Assembly: GCF_900110065.1 (NCBI RefSeq)
Contig: NZ_FOCI01000011.1
Span: 48,361 to 112,360 of the forward strand
DNA length: 64,000 nucleotides
DNA from: Loktanella fryxellensis
GTDB taxonomy: Bacteria > Pseudomonadota > Alphaproteobacteria > Rhodobacterales > Rhodobacteraceae
Reading direction: 5' to 3'
The notes beneath the pieces were generated by a model. The model ran no database searches. It was not told the DNA's origin and saw nothing but the letters and a program-made list of their open reading frames with translations. Shown one piece after another: positions 1-8,376 of the stretch. Within the stretch, counting starts at the first letter, position 1; the number at the start of each line of letters is the position of its first letter. A program made the position numbers and the translations under genes.

Positions 1-2
1 AT

Positions 3-413
3 CCGGACGTGGCCCCGCTGGGCATCCGCAGCGCCGGTGCGGTGATCGCCGCCACCTTGCGGCGCCATCATGCGGATGGGCTGAGCGAACTCGACGCTGG
101 CGGGATCGCCCTGTTCGTGCCGCGCATCGCCATGGCGCCCGGCACATCGGTCCGCCTGCGGATCGCGGCACATGACGTGATCCTGGCGCGCGACAGGCCA
201 ACGGGGCTTTCGGCGCTGAACATCCTGCCCGGCACGATCACTGCCATCCGGCAGGGGCAGGGCCCCGGTGCGATGGTGCGGCTGTCGACCCCTGCGGGCG
301 TGGTCCTTGCCCGGATCACCGCCCGGTCGGCGCAAGCGCTGGACCTTGCGCCCGGCACAACCGCGCATGCCATCATCAAGTCCGTCGCCATCGCCCCCGA
401 TGACGTGGGTTAG
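3..413 (+). CDS. modC: Molybdate ABC transporter ATP-binding protein, C-terminal part
   Basis: This is the C-terminal portion of a protein whose start lies before the window. It matches the molybdopterin-binding (TOBE/Mop) regulatory domain of ModC: a segment reading GLSALNILPGTITAI, then a second half with ARITARSAQALDLAPG and a closing AIIKSVA. In the family this domain follows the ABC ATPase core and senses oxyanion. The ATPase motifs are not in view, so the call rests on the TOBE domain alone; another TOBE-bearing importer ATPase is less likely. The stop is 24 bases before the tRNA-Arg fragment that marks the left edge of the integrated element, so modC is probably intact and was the original neighbour of that tRNA. 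Confidence 0.8.
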   Translation, partial: PDVAPLGIRSAGAVIAATLRRHHADGLSELDAGGIALFVPRIAMAPGTSVRLRIAAHDVILARDRPTGLSALNILPGTITAIRQGQGPGAMVRLSTPAGVVLARITARSAQALDLAPGTTAHAIIKSVAIAPDDVG

Positions 414-437
414 GCTGCGGCTGCGGTGTGGTGTGAC

Positions 438-484
438 TGGCGATCCCGGGAGGACTCGAACCCCCAACATCCTGATTAGAAGTC
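438..484 (-). repeat. attL: 3' part of split tRNA-Arg(TCT)
   Basis: Read on the minus strand this is the 3' part of a tRNA-Arg, from the anticodon loop to the encoded CCA. It matches the complete tRNA at 14471-14547 over 47 bases with one mismatch (455 versus 14488, in the T loop). It has no 5' half. The stretch TTAGAAGTC at 476-484, which covers the anticodon loop, is shared with the 5'-half fragment at 14646-14654 and is the likely crossover core. Confidence 0.85.
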
Positions 485-592
485 GGTCGCCTGCGCCCCT
501 TCACAGCCCTCTCTACACCTTAAAACACTAGCTTTTTCAGGTGTTTGTAGGTAGATTCCCCCTAGGCTGCCCTTACCTTCCCGTTCCGCCCC

Positions 593-634
593 CGGTTCGT
601 TTACGGTTCGCAGGCAGCGCTCCACACGGTTCGT
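593..634 (+). promoter_or_regulatory. Repeated CGGTTCG sites before integrase
   Basis: CGGTTCG occurs three times (593, 604 and 627) in the 56 bases before the integrase start, two of them followed by T. Short direct repeats between an att site and int are typical integrase or excisionase arm-binding sites. They could also overlap the int promoter. This is inference from position and repetition only. Confidence 0.4.
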
Positions 635-648
635 AAAGGGAATGCGGG

Positions 649-1872
649 ATGCCAGAGAAGTTGACGGAAGCGGCGGTGAAGGCCCTGAAATATGAGGGCG
701 CGCCCAGTATCGTGCGTGATGCCAAGGTGACAGGCCTCATGGTCGCGGTGAACAAGACCGGAAAGTCTTACAAGATTCAGCGCGACCTCTGGCAGGGCCA
801 GCGCGGGCGCAAAAAGCTGGTCAAGACGGTGCGCCACACTTTGGGCGGAACCGAGGAGATGACGCTGGACGATGCCCGCAGCAAGGCCACGGCGATGCTG
901 GACCTCATCAAGCGTGGGATTGACCCGAACGCCCCGCCCGCCGATCCTTCGGCTGATGCAGGCGCTTGGACCGTCCAGCGCATGTATGAGGAATACGGGG
1001 CCGACATGCGGACCCGCGATTGTGTGGAGCGCAGCATCATCGACATGATGGATCGGCTGGACCGATACCTGCCCAAGTGGTGCGACCTGCCAGTGACCGA
1101 CATTAAGCGGAGCGCGGCGCGCGAAGAACACCGCCGGATCACGGTCAACCACGGTGCGACCACGGCCAACAAGGCCATGCGCGACTTTCGCGCCGCCTAC
1201 AATTTCGCCTTGAAGGTGGTCGATGATCCTGACGCCTTGCCCGGCAATCCGGTGGAGGCCGTGACCTTTAACAAGGAACGGGCCAGCAATAAGGTTTTGA
1301 TGCCTGATGATCTTGCGGGATGGTGGAAGAAGATTTGCGCCATCACCAACCCGCTCCGCCGCGACATGCACGAGTTGGGCCTGTTGTCGGGCCTGCGCCC
1401 CGGCACCCTTGTCGGGCTCCGCCGCGAATGGATCAACCTTGATGCCAAGGCCATCTCTATCCCCCGGATGAAGTCGGGCCGCTCCTTTGACCTGCCCTTG
1501 TCCGACCGAATGCTGGGCGTCGTTCGGCGCGCGATGGCTGTCGGTGACGTGCTGTTCCCGGGCGCGCCGTGGCTGTTCCCGTCGCGGTCCACCAAGACCT
1601 TTGAGGTGATCGCAACGCAGGTCTGGCGCGAAAAGGCGTTGCCGTCTGAGACTGGGCACATCCTGCGCCACACCTACCGCACCGTTGCCCAGCGCGCGGG
1701 CATCGACAAGGTGAACGCCCGGCTGTTGCTGGACCATACCGTGCCGGGGATTGATGGCGTCTATATCCACGAGCGGGCGCTGTTCGACACCCTGCTTGCC
1801 GACCAAGAGCGGATGACGGCGGCGCTGGCGGCGCTGATTGAGCCGCAGATTGTTGTTGCCGGGGCAACTTAG
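649..1872 (+). CDS. Tyrosine recombinase integrase
   Basis: A 407-residue site-specific recombinase that would integrate and excise the surrounding element at tRNA-Arg. The N-terminus resembles the DUF4102 arm-binding domain of P4-type integrases (LTEAAVKAL... GLMVAVNKTGKSY). The C-terminal catalytic domain shows all expected residues: Arg250 in SGLRPGTL, His337 and Arg340 in HILRHTYRT, His363 in LLLDHT and the nucleophile Tyr372 in GVYIHE. The ATG at 649 follows AAAGGG with suitable spacing. The gene lies next to the left attachment site and reads inward, as expected for tRNA-targeting islands. It looks intact, so the element may still be mobile. Confidence 0.95.
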   Translation: MPEKLTEAAVKALKYEGAPSIVRDAKVTGLMVAVNKTGKSYKIQRDLWQGQRGRKKLVKTVRHTLGGTEEMTLDDARSKATAMLDLIKRGIDPNAPPADPSADAGAWTVQRMYEEYGADMRTRDCVERSIIDMMDRLDRYLPKWCDLPVTDIKRSAAREEHRRITVNHGATTANKAMRDFRAAYNFALKVVDDPDALPGNPVEAVTFNKERASNKVLMPDDLAGWWKKICAITNPLRRDMHELGLLSGLRPGTLVGLRREWINLDAKAISIPRMKSGRSFDLPLSDRMLGVVRRAMAVGDVLFPGAPWLFPSRSTKTFEVIATQVWREKALPSETGHILRHTYRTVAQRAGIDKVNARLLLDHTVPGIDGVYIHERALFDTLLADQERMTAALAALIEPQIVVAGAT

Positions 1873-2046
1873 GGTTTCTTTTGTGCCCCGCCTGATCTAT
1901 GATGATGCATTGACTATGTATCTGCGGTGGCTGGCTGGGGTGTGCCACTCGCGGGGAGCGCCAGCAAACAAATGGCGCGGGCTGACCCAGTGATGAGCCT
2001 GTCACCAATCTGATCGCCCGTTAGCGGTCTGGACTGGTGATGCCAG

Positions 2047-2304
2047 ATGATTGAATGCATTGATGAGCTTGCCGCTGTTGTTGCGGCGCGCGTGATTGAA
2101 GCCCTCCCTCGGGTGCGGTTTCCGATCACGCCCGAATACCTGTCTGCCGATCAGGTCACGCAGATGACGGGCTTCTCGCCGAAGTGGTTGGAAGCCCGCC
2201 GGGCTGACCGCTCCGGCCCCCCCTACATCAAGATCGGGAACAATGTCCGTTACCGCACCTCAGACGTGCGCGCCTTCATGGAAGCGGGCGAGGTGACGGA
2301 ATGA
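2047..2304 (+). CDS. AlpA/excisionase-like helix-turn-helix protein
   Basis: An 85-residue protein with a MerR/AlpA-type DNA-binding fold. The core is YLSADQVTQMTGFSPKWLEARR, in which the helix-turn-helix is followed by a wing-like PYIKIGNNVRYRTSDVRAFM. Proteins of this kind act as excisionases or as activators of integrase and primase in P4-like satellites. Its stop overlaps the primase start by four bases (ATGA at 2301), so the two are translationally coupled. The 174 bases between the integrase stop and this gene hold no other gene and probably carry its promoter. Confidence 0.8.
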   Translation: MIECIDELAAVVAARVIEALPRVRFPITPEYLSADQVTQMTGFSPKWLEARRADRSGPPYIKIGNNVRYRTSDVRAFMEAGEVTE

Positions 2305-4832
2305 GCGGGGGCCAGAACGGGGAACGCCCCCGGCTGGGGACCGGGGGCGCAGGAGACTTTGTTACCCTTGCCAGTGACACTGACGCCCCGAATATAGCGG
2401 GGATTGACGGCACGGGCGAGGGCGAAGGCTTGTTGTCGTCAAAGGAGGCCGTGCGCGCGGCGCTCCGGCTGATCCATTCCGAAGGCCCGTGGCACGTCAG
2501 CGCCAAGCGGGAGAAGGGCTTCACCGGGAAGGTGTTTGCGCCCGGTTCGGAGGGTGGCGCGGCGGGATGGGCGATTGCCCAGAACCGGACCCTGAACACA
2601 TATGTGTCGATTGCAGCGCTCCGGGCGGGCTGGCAAGGCGACAAGGCCAAGAAAGAGGACGTGGCAAGTGTCGGGTGGCTCTGGGTGGACCTTGACCCCC
2701 GGGCCGGAGAGGAGCTTGACCTTGAACGGGCGCGGCTGTTGGGCTTGCTGACCACCGACCTGCCCAAGGGCGTCCCGCCGCCGACTGTCATCATCGACAG
2801 CGGGCGCGGCTTCTGGGGGCTCTGGCGTCTGTCGCAACCCGTGGTGATGCCGCCCGCCGATGACCCTGCATGGGACGCAGCGCGGGCGTCGGTGGAGGAC
2901 CGGAACCGGGGGCTTGAGTTGGCCTTCGGGGCGGATGCCTGCCACAACCTTGAGCGCGTCTGTCGGCTTCCCGGCACGGTGAACCGCAAGCCCGGCGGGC
3001 GCTTGGCGCGCGTCGTGCGGGCGGATGCGTCGGCACATGACCTGCTGGCCTTCCCGCCCGTGTCCGACCCGAAGGCGGGCGGCGCGGTGAAGGTGGCAGG
3101 CGGTGGCGCTCCGGTGGCGGGGCGTGTGGCCTTGGCGGGGCCTGTCGGTCGACTGAACAGCCTTGACGACCTCCGGGGCGTGTCCGACCACACCAAGAAG
3201 CTGATCGTGCAGGGGCTGGACCCCGACAACCCGGGGAAGTGGGAGGCTGACCGCTCCAACCTCGTGCTGCATGTCTTGTGCGACCTGATCCGGGCCGATG
3301 TGTCTGACGACGACATGCTGGCCGTGATCCTTGACCGTGACTTCGGGGTGAGCGCGCACGTCTTGGAACAGCCCAAGCCGGAGAGCTACGCCCGGCGGCA
3401 GGTCCAGCGGGCCTTGGAGCGCCAGCCCCGGCCCGGGCCTGTCGTGACGGGCGCGCCGATGCACTGGGCACGGGCATTGCGTGACGCCCGCCGCCCGCGC
3501 CTCCTCCACCACCATGAGGAGTTCCTTGACTGGGACGGCGCGGCCTACATCGGCCTGACTGAGGCAACCATCCGGGCGGAGGCTTGGGCCTTCCTTGAAA
3601 CGTGCCGGATGGAGAGGGACAAGGAGGTGCGCCCCTTCGTGCCGACCCCGGGTGCCGTGTCCGCCGCGCTGGACGCCCTGAAGGCGGTGTCGCACCTGCC
3701 GCCGTCGCGGGTGGAACCGCCGCGCTGGCTGGACGGGCGGGCCCGGCCTGACCCGCTGGACCTGCTGCCGACCCGCTCCGGCCTCCTGCACCTGCCGTCT
3801 GGCGACCTGCTGCCTGCCACGCCGGAGTTGTTCACGCGCAATGCGCTGGACTTCGCCCACGACCCCGCCGCGCCCGCCCCGGTGCGCTGGCTGGCGTTCC
3901 TGAAAGAGGTCTGGCCGGGCGCGGATGAAGCCGACTGCATTGCCGCCTTGCAGGAGTTCATGGGCTACCTGCTGACCCCGGACACCAGCCTACAGAAGGC
4001 GCTGTTGATCCCCGGCCCGAAGCGCTCCGGCAAGGGCACCATCGGGCGCATCATGGGCAAGCTAGTGGGGGAGGCCAACACCGTCGCACCGTCCCTGAAC
4101 AGCCTTGGGCGCAGCGACTTCGGGCTTGAACCCCTGCTGGCAAAGCAGCTTGCGATTGTCTCCGACATGCGGTTGTCCAGCCGCACCGATGAAGCGGCGG
4201 TGGCGGAGAACCTCTTGCGGATCACGGGGGAGGACCGGGTCAGCGTGAACCGCAAGCACAGGTCTGCGATGGAGGTGACGCTCCGGGCGCGGTTTGTCGT
4301 GATGACCAACGAGGTGCCGAAGTTCGCTGACAGGTCGGGTGCGCTGGTGTCGCGCTTCATCGTGCTGCCCATGCGGCAGTCCTTCTTCGGGCGGGAGGAC
4401 AGCGGCCTGACCCCGGCCCTGATCGGGGAGCTTCCGGGAATCCTCAACTGGGCGATGGAGGGGTGGCGGCGCGTCCGGGCGAATGGCCGGATCACCCAGC
4501 CCGAAGGCGGGCGCGACGTGGCCTTGCAGATGACTGACCTTGCGTCGCCCATCCCGGCCTTCGTGCGCGAATGGTGCGAGGTCGGGGGCGGCCACCGGGT
4601 TGCGAAGGACCACCTGTTCACCGCATTCCGGGCGTGGCACCGGGAGCGGATCGGGCACGACTTCGTGGGGAGCTCCAACACCTTCGCGCGCGACCTCTAC
4701 AGTGCGATGGAGGGCGGGGTTCGGGACGTGAAGCCACGCGACGGGGGCGGGACGCGCGTCCCGTCCTTCGGGGGCATCCGCCTGCGCCCTGATGTGGGGT
4801 TCCGGCCCACGGATGCAGAACCGCCGTTCTAG
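2301..4832 (+). CDS. Primase-helicase (RepB-like primase plus SF3 helicase)
   Basis: An 843-residue replication protein. The N-terminal half (about residues 40-260) resembles RepB/AEP-type primases: a metal-binding pair in LWVDLDPRAG, then SGRGFWGLWRL and LERVCRLPGTVNRKPG. The C-terminal half is a D5/P4-alpha type superfamily 3 helicase with Walker A GPKRSGKGT, a following VSDMRLSS block, RITGEDRVSVNRKHR and ARFVVMTNEVP. In P4 and PICI satellites such a protein starts replication at iterons next to its own gene; here nine GGTCCGGG copies begin one base after the stop. The gene is coupled to the upstream AlpA-like gene by a four-base overlap. It appears complete. Confidence 0.9.
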   Translation: MSGGQNGERPRLGTGGAGDFVTLASDTDAPNIAGIDGTGEGEGLLSSKEAVRAALRLIHSEGPWHVSAKREKGFTGKVFAPGSEGGAAGWAIAQNRTLNTYVSIAALRAGWQGDKAKKEDVASVGWLWVDLDPRAGEELDLERARLLGLLTTDLPKGVPPPTVIIDSGRGFWGLWRLSQPVVMPPADDPAWDAARASVEDRNRGLELAFGADACHNLERVCRLPGTVNRKPGGRLARVVRADASAHDLLAFPPVSDPKAGGAVKVAGGGAPVAGRVALAGPVGRLNSLDDLRGVSDHTKKLIVQGLDPDNPGKWEADRSNLVLHVLCDLIRADVSDDDMLAVILDRDFGVSAHVLEQPKPESYARRQVQRALERQPRPGPVVTGAPMHWARALRDARRPRLLHHHEEFLDWDGAAYIGLTEATIRAEAWAFLETCRMERDKEVRPFVPTPGAVSAALDALKAVSHLPPSRVEPPRWLDGRARPDPLDLLPTRSGLLHLPSGDLLPATPELFTRNALDFAHDPAAPAPVRWLAFLKEVWPGADEADCIAALQEFMGYLLTPDTSLQKALLIPGPKRSGKGTIGRIMGKLVGEANTVAPSLNSLGRSDFGLEPLLAKQLAIVSDMRLSSRTDEAAVAENLLRITGEDRVSVNRKHRSAMEVTLRARFVVMTNEVPKFADRSGALVSRFIVLPMRQSFFGREDSGLTPALIGELPGILNWAMEGWRRVRANGRITQPEGGRDVALQMTDLASPIPAFVREWCEVGGGHRVAKDHLFTAFRAWHRERIGHDFVGSSNTFARDLYSAMEGGVRDVKPRDGGGTRVPSFGGIRLRPDVGFRPTDAEPPF

Positions 4833-5106
4833 GTCCGGGGTCCCGGTCCGGGTTCCACCCGGGCCATCGCCCAAGATAACAAACACTTAGCGGGGGCGGT
4901 CCGGGCGGTCCGGGTTGCCCCCTATTGTGGTCTACATCTGCCCTTCCTCCGTCTCCCCCCTGTTCCCTCTCTCTTTCTTTCCCCGCGTTATGTAGGAGAT
5001 AACCCGGACCGCCCGGACCGGACGCGGAATAGCGTGGCGGGGATAGGGGTTAGCGGAATGCGACCCCGGACCGAACCCGGACCTATCCCAGACCGGACCC
5101 CGGACC
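4833..5106 (+). other. Candidate replication origin with nine GGTCCGGG iterons
   Basis: The octamer GGTCCGGG occurs forward at 4833, 4846, 4898 and 4907 and inverted at 5003, 5012, 5065, 5076 and 5099. Two inner pairs form a perfect 20-base inverted repeat (4897-4916 with 5001-5020). The centre between them (about 4917-5000) is pyrimidine-rich with little G on the plus strand. Position directly after a primase-helicase gene matches P4/PICI origins. The rest of the gap to the next gene (5107-5437) holds no recognisable feature apart from a likely promoter for that gene. Confidence 0.65.
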
Positions 5107-5437
5107 GCTCCTGCGGTTGCCCTTGGGCAGGGAGGTGCGGTGCCGGGGTGGTGAAGTCACCAATTTGCGCGCTCTGCGTGTCGCTAAAAGACCATCCACC
5201 GCCCGACAGCAAGACCCGGCCAATCTTGTTGTGGTTCGGGCCACCCCGAAAGCCCCACCCGCGCCAGCACCGCCGCACCCCACGTTTATGGGCGGTCCCG
5301 CACCCCCTCCCGGCAACCCCGTTTTCGGTCGGTTCTGGGGTGGTTTGCTATAGACGACTGGATGTCGTTCACGCTATGTTCCATCACTGGATACAACCTA
5401 TAGTTGTGTGCAGCCAACCTTAGAAATGGAGCACGCC

Positions 5438-6280
5438 ATGACGACCTTCGCCACCATCACCGCAAGCGGCGCTTACGCCCTGCACCCGACCGCCGATGTC
5501 GCCACCGCCTTTGCAGATGCGAACGACAACCTCTTGGCGTTGTCCGCAGACCACCTGTCCGAATTGACCGGGCCAGTTGCCATCACCCTTTTTGCGCTCA
5601 CTGCGACCGCTTTGGGCATCCCGCCCGTGAAGCGCTTTGCGACCCGCGACGTTGCCGCCCGCCGCATCTGGACAAACCTCGTTGCACTGTCCGCTGCCGC
5701 TCCTGTGGCAGAGGTGCCCGCCGCGCCCGCGCCCCAGCCCGTCGCCCAGACCCTGGGCAAGGCCCAGCCGAAAGCCCAGCGCCGCAGCAAGGGCATCACA
5801 ATCGCCCCGAAGGCGGAGGCGAAAGCCTGCAAGGCCGGGACCAAGCAAGCTATCCTCGTTGATCTGCTGTTCCGCTCCGGCGGCGCATCCATGGCCGAAT
5901 TGAGGGAGGCGCTTCACCCTTGGCAGGACAGCACCATCAAGTCGGGTCTGTCTTGGGATATGGGCGCGATCAAGGGTTACGGTATCAGGACCACACACGA
6001 AAATGGATACCAGCGCTGGCTTGCGACCGATTACGCTGGGATGGGGACCTTCAAAGGCGATACCCACCCTGACGACAATTCAGAGGCGGAGCGGGCGGCA
6101 CTGTTGGCCCAGAACCTTGCCGATGGATACGACCCGTCGCAGGTGTTTGCGGTCTATCACATCGTGTTGCCCGAAGGCATGAAAGAACCGGTCCCGCATA
6201 TCGGGGGACCGCACATCACCGTCGCTGACAAGATGAACCTGTTGGTCTTTGGCGACCCGCTTCCGCCGGGGGCCGAATGA
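5438..6280 (+). CDS. DUF3489-like protein
   Basis: A 280-residue protein of unknown function. Residues about 140-200 (KQAILVDLLFRSGGASMAEL, then GLSWDMGAIKGYGI and a closing YQRW) match the DUF3489 pattern, a winged-helix-like module common in alphaproteobacterial phage and plasmid regions. The middle (about 95-135) is Ala/Pro/Lys-rich linker. The ATG at 5438 was chosen because GGAG stands six bases upstream; an in-frame GTG at 5408 has no ribosome site. It faces the minus-strand gene that ends at 6349. A regulatory DNA-binding role is plausible but not shown. Confidence 0.7.
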   Translation: MTTFATITASGAYALHPTADVATAFADANDNLLALSADHLSELTGPVAITLFALTATALGIPPVKRFATRDVAARRIWTNLVALSAAAPVAEVPAAPAPQPVAQTLGKAQPKAQRRSKGITIAPKAEAKACKAGTKQAILVDLLFRSGGASMAELREALHPWQDSTIKSGLSWDMGAIKGYGIRTTHENGYQRWLATDYAGMGTFKGDTHPDDNSEAERAALLAQNLADGYDPSQVFAVYHIVLPEGMKEPVPHIGGPHITVADKMNLLVFGDPLPPGAE

Positions 6281-6348
6281 TGACCCACCGCGCCGCGATC
6301 CGTAGTCTGGACAGCACCGCCGACCAGACCAAAGGCCCCTCTCCTGCG

Positions 6349-6753
6349 CTATTGGCGGAGTTCAGCAATAGAGCGGGCAGTCCCGTCTTGCGCGAGATAC
6401 TTCCAGTTGCCATTCCAGACGTTTTCGTTGCCTTCAACTATCGACCGGTTGAGTTGGTTGATTGTCGGGAACCGCTGTCCGTTGTCCGACCGCTTCCAAT
6501 CCCCTTCTGCCACAGTCGCCTTGTACTGCTTGCCCTTATAGGTCCTCTGGATTTCAAATCCTTCTGTGAAATGTACCCCACTTCGTCCGTCTCTCAGGCC
6601 CGCGCCGCTGTCCTCTTTGGCTTCGTGCGGCGCTTCTTGGGGATCGCACTTCAACAACCTACTCAGGATCGCATCCTCCGTTTCTTCGCCGGGCAACCTT
6701 TGCGCCCAGATGACTGCGAACACCGATGTAGAAATAGCGATGGTTCTGCTCAT
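6349..6753 (-). CDS. Small RAMA/DUF2924-like protein
   Basis: A 134-residue protein. The first 35 residues (ISTSVFAVIWAQRLPGEETE, then DAILSRLL) look like a short ribbon-helix-helix or SeqA-N-like DNA-binding segment. After an acidic linker, residues about 66-120 resemble the RAMA/DUF2924 fold: RTYKGKQYKATVAEG, then NGQRFPTINQLNRSI and a Trp-rich NVWNGNWKYL. RAMA domains are associated with restriction and modification proteins and are thought to read modified DNA. A strong ribosome site (AAAAGGAG) precedes the ATG, which favours this gene over the overlapping plus-strand frame. It diverges from the recombinase gene at 6821. Confidence 0.6.
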   Translation of the reverse strand: MSRTIAISTSVFAVIWAQRLPGEETEDAILSRLLKCDPQEAPHEAKEDSGAGLRDGRSGVHFTEGFEIQRTYKGKQYKATVAEGDWKRSDNGQRFPTINQLNRSIVEGNENVWNGNWKYLAQDGTARSIAELRQ

Positions 6754-6785
6754 TCGAATCTCCTTTTCTCTTCATTCTCTAACTA

Positions 6786-6800
6786 TAGCAAATAGTGCTA
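6786..6800. promoter_or_regulatory. Operator-like inverted repeat in divergent region
   Basis: TAGCA and TGCTA flank a five-base centre in the 67-base, A+T-rich gap between the divergent genes at 6753 and 6821. It could be an operator for either gene or a subsite for the recombinase. No partner sites were seen. Confidence 0.3.
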
Positions 6801-6820
6801 AAATTCTCAAGGAGAAACTG

Positions 6821-7408
6821 ATGCAAAGAAGAGCCGCGATCTATGCCCGGGTCAGCACCGCCGACCAGAACACCGAGAACCAACTTCTGCGCCTCCGGGA
6901 GGTGGCGGCGCGGGCGGGCTGGGAGATAGTCCAGACCTATACTGAGACGGCCAGCGGGGCCAAGCGCTCCCGCCCGGCGCTGGACGCTATGATGGCAGAC
7001 GCGGCGCGTCGGAAGTTTGACGTGGTGATGGCATGGGACGTATCGCGCCTTGGGCGATCTTTGCGCGACCTCGTGGACATCTTTGAAACCTTGCGCGCCC
7101 TCAAGGTGGACCTGTTCCTTGAACAACAGGCCTTGGACACGTCCACCCCGGCGGGCCGGGCTCTCCTGCAAATGTCGGGTGTCTTTGCCGAGTTTGAACG
7201 GGCGATGATCGTGGAACGCACCAAGGCCGGGCTGGCCCATGCAAGGGCGAAGGGGGTTCACTGTGGCCGCCCGCCCGCGTCGGATGGGCTCACCGATGCC
7301 ATCCGGGCCTTGCGCGTCCAGAAAGTGGGCATGGACCGCATCGCCAAGGAATTGCGCTGCGGCAAGGGCCTTGTCCAGCGTGTTTGTCAGGAGATGGCCA
7401 ATGTCTGA
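6821..7408 (+). CDS. Serine recombinase (resolvase/invertase family)
   Basis: A 195-residue resolvase/DNA-invertase type recombinase. The catalytic serine is Ser12 in YARVSTADQ. Further family motifs are AWDVSRLGRSLRDL and the E-helix region GVFAEFERAMIVERTKAGL, with a short C-terminal helix-turn-helix (DGLTDAIRAL... MDRIAKELRCGKGLVQRV). The ATG at 6821 has AAGGAG seven bases upstream; the frame is open further 5' but that part overlaps the divergent gene and is not protein-like. The stop overlaps the next gene's start (7401), so the two are likely co-translated. Possible jobs are dimer resolution of a replicating form or inversion; no inverted target pair was found. Confidence 0.9.
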   Translation: MQRRAAIYARVSTADQNTENQLLRLREVAARAGWEIVQTYTETASGAKRSRPALDAMMADAARRKFDVVMAWDVSRLGRSLRDLVDIFETLRALKVDLFLEQQALDTSTPAGRALLQMSGVFAEFERAMIVERTKAGLAHARAKGVHCGRPPASDGLTDAIRALRVQKVGMDRIAKELRCGKGLVQRVCQEMANV

Positions 7409-8012
7409 CCCAATCGACAACCTGCCCGTGCGGCTGACCGGACCCGGCAAGGGGGGCGTCGGGCGCTCCTCTTACAAAGTGGGGGCCAAGGGTTTGAAGA
7501 TCGTGGAGGAGTTGTCGGCCCGGGGGTGCAGCCTGACCACCATCGCCAAGGCTCTGCGGATGAACATTGATACCCTTCGGCTTGTGCGCCAGCGCCAGCC
7601 GGAAGTGGATGAAGCCTATCAGCGCGGGCTTGCTGTCGAGCATGACGCCTTGACCCGCAACCTGCGCATCCTCGCAGACGATGGCAATGTGGTCGCCAAC
7701 CTGTTCTTGCTGAAGACCCGCCACGGATACCGGGAGGGGGAGCCCCTTGAGGTCAAAGTCAGCGTCAACACCGGGGGCGTCCTTGTCGTGCCCGCAGACA
7801 TGACGGTGGAGCAATACCTTGCCCAGAAGGCGGCGGAGGGCAACATGATCGACGTGACCCCAACCGAACGACCCGCCGCCGCGCTCTATCCGGGCCATTC
7901 AATCGCCCCCCCAGAGCCATCCCCAGACCCCGAACCGGAGCCCAGCCGCCCAATCCCATCAGGCACCACCATCGCACCTTTCCCCGGCCCCCGTATCCGG
8001 CGGGGCGATTGA
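7401..8012 (+). CDS. Terminase small subunit-like HTH protein
   Basis: A 203-residue protein. Residues about 30-70 form a helix-turn-helix ([20 protein letters not shown], then [18 protein letters not shown]) followed by a helical stretch with [19 protein letters not shown]. This arrangement is like phage DNA-packaging small subunits and related terminase-associated proteins. The last third (from about residue 145) is Pro-rich and probably disordered. Satellites often encode their own small terminase subunit to redirect packaging, which fits the setting, but the match is by pattern only and a plain regulator is possible. It overlaps the recombinase by eight bases and the next gene by one base (TGATG). 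Confidence 0.55.
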
Positions 8013-8275
8013 TGGAAACACGGCTTGAGGTTTTCAAAAATGCCGCCAGGCTCCTCTCCCGTATGGGTTTCAGCGCCATTGCAGAGCCGTCATTCACCCC
8101 AGTCGGACAAACAAGGACTGTCATCGCCCTCGTGACGGACGCATCGCCTGTGATTGTCGGATATGCCATCACCTCTGTAACCTCCGATCCAGAGGAATAT
8201 CTGCCCGAAAGCTCGTTTAAGATTCGCAAGACGAAAAGTTGGGAGTTGGGAGAGCCCAGAGTTGCTTATTGGTGA
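8012..8275 (+). CDS. Hypothetical protein
   Basis: An 87-residue protein of unknown function. The composition is ordinary for a soluble protein, with a hydrophobic strand pattern in [17 protein letters not shown]. The ATG overlaps the previous stop (TGATG), which supports translation as part of the same operon. No family was recognised. Confidence 0.5.
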
Positions 8276-8376
8276 GCGACAACAATAAACGCCATTAGGC
8301 GCGACCACGCAACCCAAGGTATAGTTCCGGCGTAGGGCCACCAATGGCGGTTGGCCCATAGCGCAAGGAGCGCCCC

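Noticed and set aside
601..1806. Long minus-strand frame opposite the integrase
   Set aside because: It is a mirror frame of a real gene in high-GC DNA; the integrase has all catalytic residues.
4833..5106. CRISPR-like array of repeats
   Set aside because: Repeats are only eight bases, occur in both orientations and have irregular spacing; no cas genes are present. An origin-type iteron cluster fits better.
6277..6795. Plus-strand gene opposite the small RAMA-like gene
   Set aside because: The minus-strand frame has a strong ribosome site and a protein-like domain pattern; the plus frame has neither.
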